From the NCBI RefSeq assembly GCF_003480915.1, contig NZ_QUKD01000002.1, positions 124,001 through 188,000 of the forward strand: a stretch of DNA of 64,000 nucleotides, read 5' to 3'. Shown in pieces: positions 51,199 through 60,800 of the stretch. A program made the translations under genes and the position numbers. Below the pieces are notes generated by a model, which did no database searches, was not told where the DNA came from, and worked only from the letters and a program-made list of their open reading frames with translations. Origin of the DNA: Parabacteroides sp. TM07-1AC (GTDB lineage Bacteria; Bacteroidota; Bacteroidia; Bacteroidales; Tannerellaceae). How positions within the stretch are numbered: position 1 is the stretch's first letter; each line of letters begins with the position of its first letter.

Positions 51199-52365
51199 TT
51201 ACGATCCGGCTATCGTTTTCATAACCTCTGCCGCCACCCGGCGTGCTTCGGTATCTGTTGCCACATAATCCTCATAAGCTGGTGTAGCTATGAAAGATGC
51301 CTTTTCCATTGTCTTTTCAATCACATCGCTCATTTGCAGGAACCCGATCTCATCCCGCAGAAATGCCGCGACCACGATCTCGTTGGCTGCATTCAAAATA
51401 CACGGCATATTTCCCCCCGTACGGATCGCTTCGAAGGCGAATGCCAGGTTACGGAAACGCTTCATGTCGGGTTCTTCGAATGTCAGCGTGGAATATTGGT
51501 TAAAATCCAACCGGGGTGCTTTACTTGTCAAGCGCTTCGGATAGGAGAACGCGTAACTGATCGGTAACTTCATATCCGGAATGCCCAACTGGGCTATCAC
51601 AGCACCGTCTTCAAACTGTACCATAGAATGAATGACCGACTGCGGATGTACCACGATCCGGATCTGTTCGGGTGTCACGCCAAACAACCATTTGGCTTCA
51701 ATCATTTCAAAGCCTTTATTCATCATGGAAGCCGAATCGATCGTGATCTTTGCTCCCATACTCCAGTTCGGATGTTTCAATGCCTGGTCTTTGGTTACTA
51801 AGGCCAGTTCTTCCATCGTTTTCGTACGGAACGGACCGCCGGATGCAGTAAGCAAAATCTTCTCCACCTGATTCTCCCATTCTCCCGCTAAACACTGGAA
51901 AATGGCAGAATGTTCAGAATCGACCGGCAAGACCGGTATTTTATGCTCTGTAGCCAGCGAAGTGATCAACTCACCCGCCACGACCAACGTTTCTTTATTT
52001 GCCAATGCAATTGCCTTTCCTGCCTTAATGGCGGCAATTGTCGGTTTCAGTCCGGAATATCCGACCATGGCAGTCAATACCATATCGATCGGTTCCGACT
52101 GTACCACCTGTGCAATTGCATCCGAACCCGCCCATACCTTGATCGGCAGATCTTCCAAAGCCTCTTTCAGCTCGGGATATTTCTGTTCGTTGGCAATTAC
52201 AACCACTTCGGGCATATATTTACGTGCCTGATTAATCAGTAAATCTACCTGGTTGTTGGCGGTCAAAGCATACACTTCGAACAAGTCGGCATGCTCGCTG
52301 ACCACTTCCAGGGCCTGTGTCCCTATCGAACCGGTAGAACCTAATATGGCTAAAGTCCTTTTCAT
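51199..52365 (-). CDS. dxr: 1-deoxy-D-xylulose 5-phosphate reductoisomerase
   Basis: Second enzyme of the non-mevalonate isoprenoid pathway, NADPH- and metal-dependent; 388 residues. LAILGSTGSIGTQALEVV binds NADPH, ALANKETLVVAGELI and PVDSEHSAIFQCL hold the metal and substrate site, ASGGPFRTK and KHPNWSMGAKITIDSASMMNKGFEMIEAKWLFG follow, and HPQSVIHSMVQFEDGAV completes the family. The M23 peptidase gene stops about 4 bases from its start. The isoprenoid product feeds the undecaprenyl carrier needed by the wall genes in this run. Confidence 0.96.
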   Translation of the reverse strand: MKRTLAILGSTGSIGTQALEVVSEHADLFEVYALTANNQVDLLINQARKYMPEVVVIANEQKYPELKEALEDLPIKVWAGSDAIAQVVQSEPIDMVLTAMVGYSGLKPTIAAIKAGKAIALANKETLVVAGELITSLATEHKIPVLPVDSEHSAIFQCLAGEWENQVEKILLTASGGPFRTKTMEELALVTKDQALKHPNWSMGAKITIDSASMMNKGFEMIEAKWLFGVTPEQIRIVVHPQSVIHSMVQFEDGAVIAQLGIPDMKLPISYAFSYPKRLTSKAPRLDFNQYSTLTFEEPDMKRFRNLAFAFEAIRTGGNMPCILNAANEIVVAAFLRDEIGFLQMSDVIEKTMEKASFIATPAYEDYVATDTEARRVAAEVMKTIAGS

Positions 52366-52369
52366 CGAT

Positions 52370-53242
52370 TTAAAAAGCTATATATTCTTCAGGATTGACC
52401 GGAATACCTTTATACCACAACTCGAAATGGAGATGCGGGCCGGTAGACAGTTTCCCCGTGTTTCCCACCAAAGCGATCGCTTCGCCGGCCACCACGTGGT
52501 CGCCAATCTCTTTCAGCAATAATTCATTATGTTTATAAACGGAAAGGAATCCGTTTTTGTGTTGCAACTGGATCACATTCCCGAAATTGGGATCAAATCC
52601 GGTAAATACCACCGTACCGTCCAAGGTCGCCAATACGCTTTCTTTCGGAGCAGCCACGAGGTCTACGCCGAAATGACGGGCATCCGCTTCATAATGTGAA
52701 GACACCACACCGTTGACAGGCTTGTAGAAAAAGATGCCGTCGGTAGGAACCGGATTCGGATTCAGCACCGTCAGGTTATATTTTTCTTCTTCCTCAAAAC
52801 TCTTGACAAACTTTTCTTCCGATTTGCTGCGGGGGATTTCGTAGTTTGCATCCACATGCGCCAGGGAATCGATCTGACGGATAGAATCCAGCTCGATCGT
52901 ACCGGACAGGATACCGGCTACATTCTCCAGATAAAGCGACTGGATAGACATCATCCGCTCCAGCGAATCAGCACGCAGTGCATTCTGCATAATTTCTTTA
53001 CGTATTTCTACATCCAGGTAGCCCGGCAAATAGTTTCGTATCGGCGTTTTAATGATGATCAGCGAGGTGATGCCCACCAACATAAAAGCGAACAGGGCAA
53101 GCGTAAGAAATGCGGAAAGTTGTGACAAACGGAAAGACCATACTTCTTCCAGCGTCGTTTCATTGAAAAAAGACAGCTTGTATTTGAACCTGATCCGGTG
53201 CCAGAATGATTTCTTATTGTTCTTTCGTTGTTTTCGTGCCAT
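52370..53242 (-). CDS. M23 family peptidoglycan endopeptidase
   Basis: Membrane-anchored murein hydrolase or divisome regulator, 290 residues. A basic cytosolic start (MARKQRKNNKKSFWHRIRFKYK) and one helix at about 40-66 precede a helical stalk. The C-terminal LytM domain has the zinc ligands in HFGVD, then GNTGKLSTGPHLHFELW with HLH, so the site looks complete. It lies between rimM and dxr, in a run with murA, which fits a role in cell-wall growth. Confidence 0.92.
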   Translation of the reverse strand: MARKQRKNNKKSFWHRIRFKYKLSFFNETTLEEVWSFRLSQLSAFLTLALFAFMLVGITSLIIIKTPIRNYLPGYLDVEIRKEIMQNALRADSLERMMSIQSLYLENVAGILSGTIELDSIRQIDSLAHVDANYEIPRSKSEEKFVKSFEEEEKYNLTVLNPNPVPTDGIFFYKPVNGVVSSHYEADARHFGVDLVAAPKESVLATLDGTVVFTGFDPNFGNVIQLQHKNGFLSVYKHNELLLKEIGDHVVAGEAIALVGNTGKLSTGPHLHFELWYKGIPVNPEEYIAF

Positions 53243-53313
53243 GTTTTTATGTTAAAACGCAAAAGTAACAAAAACCGTATCGACACGGGCATTGTTTACT
53301 CTAATTAACGTTA

Positions 53314-53835
53314 TTATAAATCAAGCAGACCTTCGGGAACGGAAACCCGGAGTGTTTTGTTTTCATGATCTGCAGAAGTTATCAACTCTTCGGCAGCGGG
53401 AAGGAGTATTTCGTTGCCTTTATGGTCGATCTGCAAAAGAACGTTGATTGTCGTTTCATCCACATCAGTGATCTTACCCAGTTCCCCGTGTAGCTCATCG
53501 ATAACGGTATATCCGATAAAACTGTCCCACGACATATCGCCTACCAGGTCGTCTTCTCCCACATCCTCTAACGGGAAAAAGACTTCACGGTTCGTAAAAT
53601 CGCGGGCGGCCTTCTCGTCGTTTACATTCTCCAGCTTCACCAACATCACCGTGTCGGTCTTATACCGGTAGTCCTCAATAAAGAACGGAACCAGTATACC
53701 ATCTATCTCGCAAACGATACAAGGGTCTTCTACATCATCAAACAAGTCGCAGTTCGTCACCAGCGAAATCTCTCCCTTGATCCCGTGAGGTTTGGCAAAC
53801 TGCCCGATCTTAAAAACTTCTTCTTTTCTTATCAT
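53314..53835 (-). CDS. rimM: Ribosome maturation factor RimM
   Basis: Assists assembly of the 30S head by binding S19; 173 residues. The N-terminal barrel starts EVFKIGQFAKPHGIKGEISLV with the family GQ..KPHGI.GE pattern, then a PRC-barrel C-terminal half with FIGYTVIDELHGELGKITDV and EILLPAAEELITSADHENKTLRVSVPEGLLDL. It lies 11 bases after murA in the same run. Confidence 0.95.
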   Translation of the reverse strand: MIRKEEVFKIGQFAKPHGIKGEISLVTNCDLFDDVEDPCIVCEIDGILVPFFIEDYRYKTDTVMLVKLENVNDEKAARDFTNREVFFPLEDVGEDDLVGDMSWDSFIGYTVIDELHGELGKITDVDETTINVLLQIDHKGNEILLPAAEELITSADHENKTLRVSVPEGLLDL

Positions 53836-53846
53836 AACAGAGGTTG

Positions 53847-55151
53847 TCAGAGCCGGGTAATACGGGCTCCTATGCTATTCAAACGTTTATCGATATTCTG
53901 ATATCCGCGGTCGATCTGGTCGATATTATGGATATGGCTGGTTCCTTCCGCACTCATGGCTGCTATCAACAGGGCTATACCGGCACGGATATCCGGTGAA
54001 ACCATATTGGAACCACGCAGTTTGAAACGGTTACCCAAACCGATCACCGTCGCACGGTGCGGGTCACAAAGGATAATCTGTGCTCCCATGTCGATCAGCT
54101 TATCCACAAAGAACAGACGGCTTTCGAACATCTTCTGATGAATCAACACGCTACCTACGGATTGCGTCGCAACGACCAGGAGGACACTCAGCAAGTCAGG
54201 TGTCAATCCCGGCCAGGGAGCATCGGCAATGGTCATGATAGAGCCGTCGATGAAAGTATCTATTTCGTATGAATCGTGCGTTGGGATATGAATATCGTCA
54301 CCAACCTGTTCAACAGAGATACCCAGGCGACGGAATGACTCGGGAATGATTCCCAGCATATCATATCCGGTATTTTTTATGATGATGTCTGATCCGGTCA
54401 TGGCTGCCATACCGATAAAACTACCGACCTCGATCATGTCCGGCAAAATAGTATGGGCAGTTCCTCCCAGGGCATCGACACCTTCGATGGTCAGCAGGTT
54501 TGAACCTACTCCCGATATCTTTGCTCCCATCCGGTTGAGCATGGATGAAAGTTGCTGCAAATAGGGTTCGCAAGCTGCGTTATAAATGGTGGTAGTACCT
54601 TCTGCCAGCACGGCTGCCATGAGGATATTGGCCGTACCGGTTACCGAAGCTTCGTCCAGCAGCATGTAAGCACCCTTGAGACGCTCCGCTTCGATCTCGT
54701 ACAACTGGCGTTCGGCATCGTAGCTAAAGCAGGCGCCGAGCTTCTGTATACCGACAAAATGCGTATCCAAACGACGGCGTCCGATCTTGTCGCCCCCCGG
54801 CTTCGGGATCAATGCCTTGCCGAAACGTGCCACCAACGGACCGACGATCATAACCGAACCACGCAACGATCCGCTTTTACGCAGGAAGTCGTCCGTATTC
54901 AGATAATCCAGATCGATGTTATCGGCCTGAAATGTGTAGGTATCGGCAGCCGGATGTTCCACTTTCACCTGCATGTCGCGCAAAAGCTGAATGAGGTTGT
55001 TTACATCCAGGATATCGGGTACATTGTGGATCGTTACTTTCTCTGAAGTCAGCAAAACAGCACAGATCACCTCCAAGGCCTCATTTTTGGCACCTTGCGG
55101 AGTAATCTCGCCGGATAACTTATAGCCACCTTCTATAACAAATGAACTCAT
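53847..55151 (-). CDS. murA: UDP-N-acetylglucosamine 1-carboxyvinyltransferase MurA, Cys-to-Asp form
   Basis: First committed enzyme of peptidoglycan synthesis, 434 residues. The N-terminal GGYKLSGEITPQGAKNEAL and the loop region KPGGDKIGRRRLDTHFVGIQKLGA identify it. In E. coli the loop reads PGGCTIG with Cys115, the residue alkylated by fosfomycin; here it is Asp121. By family knowledge the Asp form stays active and resists fosfomycin. The start codon overlaps the DUF4290 stop by 4 bases (ATGA type), showing coupled translation. Confidence 0.96.
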   Translation of the reverse strand: MSSFVIEGGYKLSGEITPQGAKNEALEVICAVLLTSEKVTIHNVPDILDVNNLIQLLRDMQVKVEHPAADTYTFQADNIDLDYLNTDDFLRKSGSLRGSVMIVGPLVARFGKALIPKPGGDKIGRRRLDTHFVGIQKLGACFSYDAERQLYEIEAERLKGAYMLLDEASVTGTANILMAAVLAEGTTTIYNAACEPYLQQLSSMLNRMGAKISGVGSNLLTIEGVDALGGTAHTILPDMIEVGSFIGMAAMTGSDIIIKNTGYDMLGIIPESFRRLGISVEQVGDDIHIPTHDSYEIDTFIDGSIMTIADAPWPGLTPDLLSVLLVVATQSVGSVLIHQKMFESRLFFVDKLIDMGAQIILCDPHRATVIGLGNRFKLRGSNMVSPDIRAGIALLIAAMSAEGTSHIHNIDQIDRGYQNIDKRLNSIGARITRL

Positions 55152-55747
55152 CGGCTTTTACGGGGATAATTCTTTTTGTTTGTATTATTTCGTGCCAGGA
55201 TATCACGGCTTTCCACTAGTTTATGAACTTCTTCATCCAGCACGATCTGTCCCTCCGATAATTCATCGAGGTCCTTAAAAATCTTACGGTCGTCCACTGA
55301 TTCTTTATTCCAGGTAAGGAAAGATTTCTTCATCTGGGTAGCCAGCAACTTGATAAGTTGATCTTTCTCAATGCCCGGCTCCAGCTCCGTAGCCTTACGG
55401 ATCATCAGCTCCAACGTTTTACCGTAATGACGATAACGGATACGGTTGTTATTATACGGGATACGCGGAGGGCGGGCATACAGATTTTCCTTCTTTACAA
55501 TTTCGTAGGGATAATCGATATCCAGCTTAAAATCTGACATGATAGCCAGATGATCCCATAGAATGTGTTTAAAGTCGTTTACATCACGCAGATGGGGAAA
55601 CATATTTCCCATGATGTTAATTATAGTATTGGCACAACGTTTACGTTCTTCTCTGTCCTCTATTGCCACACAATAGTCTACCATGTTCTGAATATTGCGT
55701 CCGTATTCGGGCATAGCCAATTTCTTCTCTTCTGTATTATATTTCAT
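55148..55747 (-). CDS. DUF4290 family protein
   Basis: Conserved cytosolic protein of 199 residues that I recognise as DUF4290; function unknown. The block MPEYGRNIQNMVDYCVAIEDREERKRCANTIINIMGNMFPHLRD is typical, followed by DFKHILWDHLAIMSDFKLDIDYPYEI. The C-terminus is basic (ARNNTNKKNYPRKSR). I took the ATG at 55747 (MKYNTEEKK); one at 55753 is two codons earlier. It heads the run with murA, to which it is coupled by a 4-base overlap. Confidence 0.9.
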   Translation of the reverse strand: MKYNTEEKKLAMPEYGRNIQNMVDYCVAIEDREERKRCANTIINIMGNMFPHLRDVNDFKHILWDHLAIMSDFKLDIDYPYEIVKKENLYARPPRIPYNNNRIRYRHYGKTLELMIRKATELEPGIEKDQLIKLLATQMKKSFLTWNKESVDDRKIFKDLDELSEGQIVLDEEVHKLVESRDILARNNTNKKNYPRKSR

Positions 55748-55767
55748 TATCATATTCGTTTATTCGG

Positions 55768-55799
55768 CAAATGTACTTATTTTAATTGATTTACACAAG
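55768..55799 (-). promoter_or_regulatory. Promoter of the DUF4290-murA-rseP run
   Basis: On the minus strand CTTG (plus CAAG 55796-55799), 20 bases, TACATTTG (plus CAAATGTA 55768-55775). The -7 box is perfect, -33 has one mismatch. Start near 55761. Confidence 0.6.
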
Positions 55800-55800
55800 A

Positions 55801-55834
55801 TGTCCCTATACCTGCATTAAGAGGTATAGGGACA
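55801..55834. terminator. Hairpin between the GH2 gene and the DUF4290 promoter
   Basis: TGTCCCTATACCT (55801-55813) pairs perfectly with AGGTATAGGGACA (55822-55834), 8-base loop. It stands about 43 bases after the GH2 stop, but neither side has a strong T-run. It touches the upstream edge of the next promoter. Confidence 0.6.
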
Positions 55835-55877
55835 AAACCTATCAGCTAAACAAATATTATTTATTCAGATTGACTAT

Positions 55878-57689
55878 TTACTTTGACAACTGGTTGATCA
55901 CGGACTGGTTTGCTTTCTTCACGGCAGCTTCGTTGATCTTGATTTCTTTGCGGTCGTAGGTCATTAAGCCATTTACTTCACCTTCCACATCGGTGGTCTG
56001 TGTATAAACGGCAGCAGAGAAACCACGGTCAACCATACCTTTCAGTTCATTAGCATACTTTACATATTCAGCTGTCACCTCATCTCTGTTCTTAAACTGC
56101 ACATATCCCCAGTTACGTTTATTCCACCACAAATGGTTTTCTAAAGGTAAACCGATGCCTCCGTATTCACCTAATACGGTCACCCGCTGCGGATCATACA
56201 GGAACATGCTCGGCCCCGGATAGTTATGCAAGTCGAGGATATCCCCACAAGCACGATGGTTACCACCACTGGCTGGATTTACCAGGCGGGAAGGATCGTA
56301 CCCCTTTGTCCATTCGGTCACTTTTTCCGTATCGAACTGTCCCCATGCTTCATTGAAAGGAACCCATACGACTACGGAAGGATGAGACACACACAGATCC
56401 ATAATCTCTTTCCATTCCTGATAATAGTTTGCCACAGAAGCTGCAGAACGATTCTTATCCGTACCACCGTTATATGTATGAGGAGCCCAGTGGTTTCCCA
56501 TATCACCGCTCGGCATATCCTGCCAAACCAGGATACCTTCTTTATCGCAATGATAATACCAGCGTGACGGTTCCACCTTCACATGTTTACGGATCATATT
56601 GAATCCCCACTCTTTTGTTTTAATGATATCATAAAGCAATGCCTCGTCGGTCGGAGCTGTATACAATCCGTCAGGCCACCATCCCTGGTCTAGCGGACCA
56701 TAGTGGAACAAATTTTTATTATTCAACTGCATACGCATAACACCGTTAGCATCTCTCTTTGCTGAAATTTTACGGAAAGCAGTATATGATTTCACGTTAT
56801 CCAGGACTTTACCATCCTTTACCAGAGAAACCTTCATATCATACAGATACGGATTGGAGGTATCCCAAAGCGTAGGATTCTGTACAGCCAGACGAAGTTC
56901 TTTCCCTTGAATACCTTTTGCTGAAGCAACGACCTGTCCCTTATCGAGAAGATTAACCTCTACAATAGATGTATTACAAGGAACAGATGTACCGACTGTT
57001 ACATTCATCGTTCCATTATCGATATTCGGGATTGACTTCACAGAAGTAATATGATTGGTCGCCACCGGTTCCAACCATACGGTCTGCCAGATTCCGGTCA
57101 CAGGCGTGTACCAGATACCTTCCGGATTGGAAGTTTGTTTTCCTCGTGGTTGATATCCCTTATCACTCGGGTCCCAAACACGTACAACCAGTTTCTGGTT
57201 ATTCTTGCCATTCAAGTAAGGGGTGATGTTGAAAGAGAACGGAGTAAATCCACCCTGGTGGGAACCGATCAGAATATCATTGATAAACACATCCGCTTTC
57301 CAGTCTACCGCCCCGAAATTAAGTACAATATCCTTGTTTTTCCAGTTAGCCGGAACAGAGAATGTCCGTTTATACCACAATTCATTCATATCCCCCACTT
57401 CTTTCTGAACCCCCGACAAGGAAGATTCCACAGCAAAAGGAACCAGTATATTTCCATCGAACGACTTTGGTTCAACCTCTCCCTTCGGCTTAATGGCATA
57501 TTCCCATTCTCCGTTCAAGTTTACCCAATCCGTACGTTCCAGTTGCGGACGAGGATATTCGGGCAATACATTCTTGGGGTTGATTTGTTCCGCCCATTTT
57601 GTCTTGATCTTGTCACCCGCCGGCTTCCATTGAGCCTGTGCACACACAGTCAGTGCCAAAGCACAACATACCAATAATGTTTTTTTCAT
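55878..57689 (-). CDS. Glycoside hydrolase family 2, secreted
   Basis: Exported beta-glycosidase of 603 residues from the ATG at 57689 (signal MKKTLLVCCALALTVCAQAQ; the frame is open 10 codons further). Domains: N-terminal sugar-binding jellyroll (WVNLNGEWEYAIKP...LWYKRTFSVPANWKNKDIVLNFGAVDWKADVFIND), an Ig-like middle, and the TIM barrel with the acid/base Glu in VPFNEAWGQ and the nucleophile Glu in VLGEYGG. Beta-galactosidase, mannosidase or glucuronidase activity cannot be told apart here. The divergent hybrid sensor at 57870 probably controls it. The window shows no SusC/SusD pair, so this is not a full PUL. Confidence 0.93.
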   Translation of the reverse strand: MKKTLLVCCALALTVCAQAQWKPAGDKIKTKWAEQINPKNVLPEYPRPQLERTDWVNLNGEWEYAIKPKGEVEPKSFDGNILVPFAVESSLSGVQKEVGDMNELWYKRTFSVPANWKNKDIVLNFGAVDWKADVFINDILIGSHQGGFTPFSFNITPYLNGKNNQKLVVRVWDPSDKGYQPRGKQTSNPEGIWYTPVTGIWQTVWLEPVATNHITSVKSIPNIDNGTMNVTVGTSVPCNTSIVEVNLLDKGQVVASAKGIQGKELRLAVQNPTLWDTSNPYLYDMKVSLVKDGKVLDNVKSYTAFRKISAKRDANGVMRMQLNNKNLFHYGPLDQGWWPDGLYTAPTDEALLYDIIKTKEWGFNMIRKHVKVEPSRWYYHCDKEGILVWQDMPSGDMGNHWAPHTYNGGTDKNRSAASVANYYQEWKEIMDLCVSHPSVVVWVPFNEAWGQFDTEKVTEWTKGYDPSRLVNPASGGNHRACGDILDLHNYPGPSMFLYDPQRVTVLGEYGGIGLPLENHLWWNKRNWGYVQFKNRDEVTAEYVKYANELKGMVDRGFSAAVYTQTTDVEGEVNGLMTYDRKEIKINEAAVKKANQSVINQLSK

Positions 57690-57833
57690 GTTCTTAAATA
57701 TTAAAGTACGCCTTTTCATGGCATGTAGTTTTTATTGACACAAAGGAACGCTTTTTCAAGCAGAAGGACTTTCAATTTTCCTGCATAAGCTTTCAATAAT
57801 CATTCAAAATGATCATTGTTTTTTTTTATTTAT

Positions 57834-57841
57834 TAGCTTTG
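57834..57841 (+). promoter_or_regulatory. -7 box of the hybrid sensor gene
   Basis: TAGCTTTG is a perfect -7 match 28 bases before the ATG; no clear -33. On the other side CAAAGGAA (57742-57749) gives a TTCCTTTG -7 candidate for the GH2 gene. Confidence 0.45.
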
Positions 57842-57869
57842 CCTTCGAGAAACACTATCATGATTTGAT

Positions 57870-60800
57870 ATGAAGAGAATACCGTTGCTAATCGTCTATA
57901 TAATGCTATTGTTTATATGTCTGCCGGGAGTTTCTGAAAACTCACATTTCAGGCATTACAACAATAAGCACGGATTATCGCATAATACGGTATATTGCTC
58001 ACTACAAGACCAGCGGGGATTCATGTGGTTTGGTACGGAAGACGGGCTGAACCGTTTCGACGGACATACATTTAAAATATACAGACATAATTCTTCTCAT
58101 CCGAACAGCCTGCCGAATGATCATATCGGGAATCTTTTTGAAAGTTCGGACGGAAAAATCTGGGTATTTACTGCCGGAGGTACCTGTTATTACGATTACA
58201 AGACAGACACCTTTCAACCGTTTCGGCTGTCTCCCAGACAGAACGTACCGGAATCGTTTTCCGCTGTAACGGAAGACAAAGATCATCATCTCTGGTTCAT
58301 CGGTTATAACCGGATTGTCCGGTACAACCCATCGGACACTACTTTCCACACCTATCCGGCAGAAAACAATTTCTACCCGGCTCTCATATCTTTGACAGAA
58401 GACGGAAATCCTCTGTTCTCTGACCGTCAATCCTTGTATACATACAAATCCGAAACTGACAATTTTCAGAAACACCCTCTTCTGAATGAAGAACAGATCG
58501 ACAATCAGACCATCATACAGGCTATCTGCCAGATTCCAGACTTAGGTATTCTGGCAGGAACCAACCAAGCCGGACTACTGCTGTATAAATACCAGGACCG
58601 GAGTGTGATAAACATCATTCCGGAAATACAGGTACGTGCCATCACCCCATTCAGTACAATGACTTATTGGATCGCATCCGAATCAGGCATCTACATTTAT
58701 AATATACTAGATCAGACGGTAACTAACCTGCGAAAATCCTTAACAAACGAATATGCCATCGCTGACAATGCCGTTTATTCACTGACCCGTGACCGTGAAG
58801 GAGGCATGTGGGCTGGTTCTTTCTTTGGAGGCATCAGTTACCTGCCGAAAGAATATAATCGGTTCAACTATTTCATCGGAGGAAAGACACATCCCCAGTT
58901 ACCCGGAAACGCAATCCGTGAAATCGTACCGGACCAATATGGCAATCTATGGCTGGGGACAGAAGATAACGGCATCAACTGTTACAATCCTCAAAACGGA
59001 CAAATAACAAATTATTCATACAACAATCCGAATCATCTCCTGTCAGCCACCAATATCCATGGACTGCTGGCCGACGGTAATCAATTATGGGTAGGTACAT
59101 TCAATAAAGGGATCGACGTACTGGATATCCCGACCGGCAGGATCATCAAACATTATTCACGCGAAAACACAAATAATACCCTGAATAACAATTTCGTTCT
59201 TTGCTTCTGCAAAACAAAGAATGACGAATTTCTGATAGGAACCGGCAGCGGGATATTGTCTTACGACAGGCAGAAAGAAAGTTTTACACAATGGAATACT
59301 ATCTACACCCTGACCAGACAGATATTTGAAGACAGTCGCGGAGATATATGGGCTGCTACCTCCAACGGTATTTACCATTACCTGCGTGAAAAGAATAAAA
59401 CAGAGCAGTACAACACCGATATCAACAAACCACAGAGCATCGGCAGCAATAACACGACATCCGTTTTTGAAGATTCAAAAGGCAGGATATGGATCACTAC
59501 CGTTAATGGATTATCCCTGTTCAACCGGGAGACCAAATCGTTCAACCGGATCACAGCCGAAGACGGATTACCCAGTAACATCATTTACCGGATCGTTGAA
59601 GACGATTCTCATAATTTTTGGTTATCCACAGCGAACGGACTGGTAAAGTTCAATCCGGAAACTTACGGGATGCAAATCTTCACCTATAAGGACGGGCTGC
59701 ATGAGACACAGTTCAACTACAGTTCTTCCTACCAGGCCCCCGACGGAACAATTTATATGGGGACCATTAACGGGATGCTGTCATTCAATCCGTCCCGGTT
59801 CAAAGAAGATATATTCACCCCTCCTATGTATATCACCGGAATCGACCTTCCTGATAATGAAGCAAACAAGCATAACCTCACCTCCTCTTCTATCGAAGAC
59901 AGGAAAGTTTTAAAATTACCTTACGATGCTTCTACTTTTACTCTGTCGTATATAGCCCTCAGCTATACTTCACCGGATGCAATCCGCTATGCCTACAAAC
60001 TGGAAGGTGTCGATAAAGACTGGATCTATATGAATCAGAATAAAAACGTCACATTTGCCAATCTCTCTCCCGGAAAATACACTTTCAAAGTGAAATCGAC
60101 CAACAGCAGTGGCATATGGCAGGATAACGAACAATCGTTACGGATCATCATCACCCCGCCTTTCTGGGCTACCGGTTGGGCTTTTCTAGTCTACGCCCTG
60201 ATTATTGTTATCTGCATCGTCCTCTTTTATAATTACAAGAAAACAAAACTGGAAGAGAAACACCGTATAAACCAGGATTTGTTCGAAAGTAAAAAAGAAA
60301 AAGAACTATACGATGCCAAAATTCAGTTCTTTACTTTTATCACGCATGAAATACGGACACCGCTAACCCTCATCAAAGCCCCATTGGAAAAGATCATCAA
60401 ATCGAACGACGGCAACCCGTCGACCAGGGAGAATCTGCAAATCATAGAAAAAAATACGCAACAGTTATTGAATCTGAGCAACCAGTTACTCGATTTCCGG
60501 AAAACGGAAAGCCGTGGATTCAAACTGAATTACGTAAATACGGACATCCCCCTTTGGCTTCATACAATCCTACAACCTTTCCTCCCTGTTATGGAGCATG
60601 AGGATAAAACATTTGCCTGCGACATTTCCGATGAAACATTTTCCGCCTTTATCGATCGGGAGGCTTTCTCCAAGATAATGAATAACCTGCTGACCAATGC
60701 CATAAAATATTCAGACAAGTATCTCGCTCTGCAATTACAGATACAGGAGGACAAGAACGAATTTATCATTTCCGTAACTAATGACGGCATGCTTATACCT

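Noticed and set aside
57769..57797. CTTTCAAT repeated 21 bases apart, as a sixth array
   Set aside because: Only two copies of eight bases, no palindromic unit and no further copies in phase.
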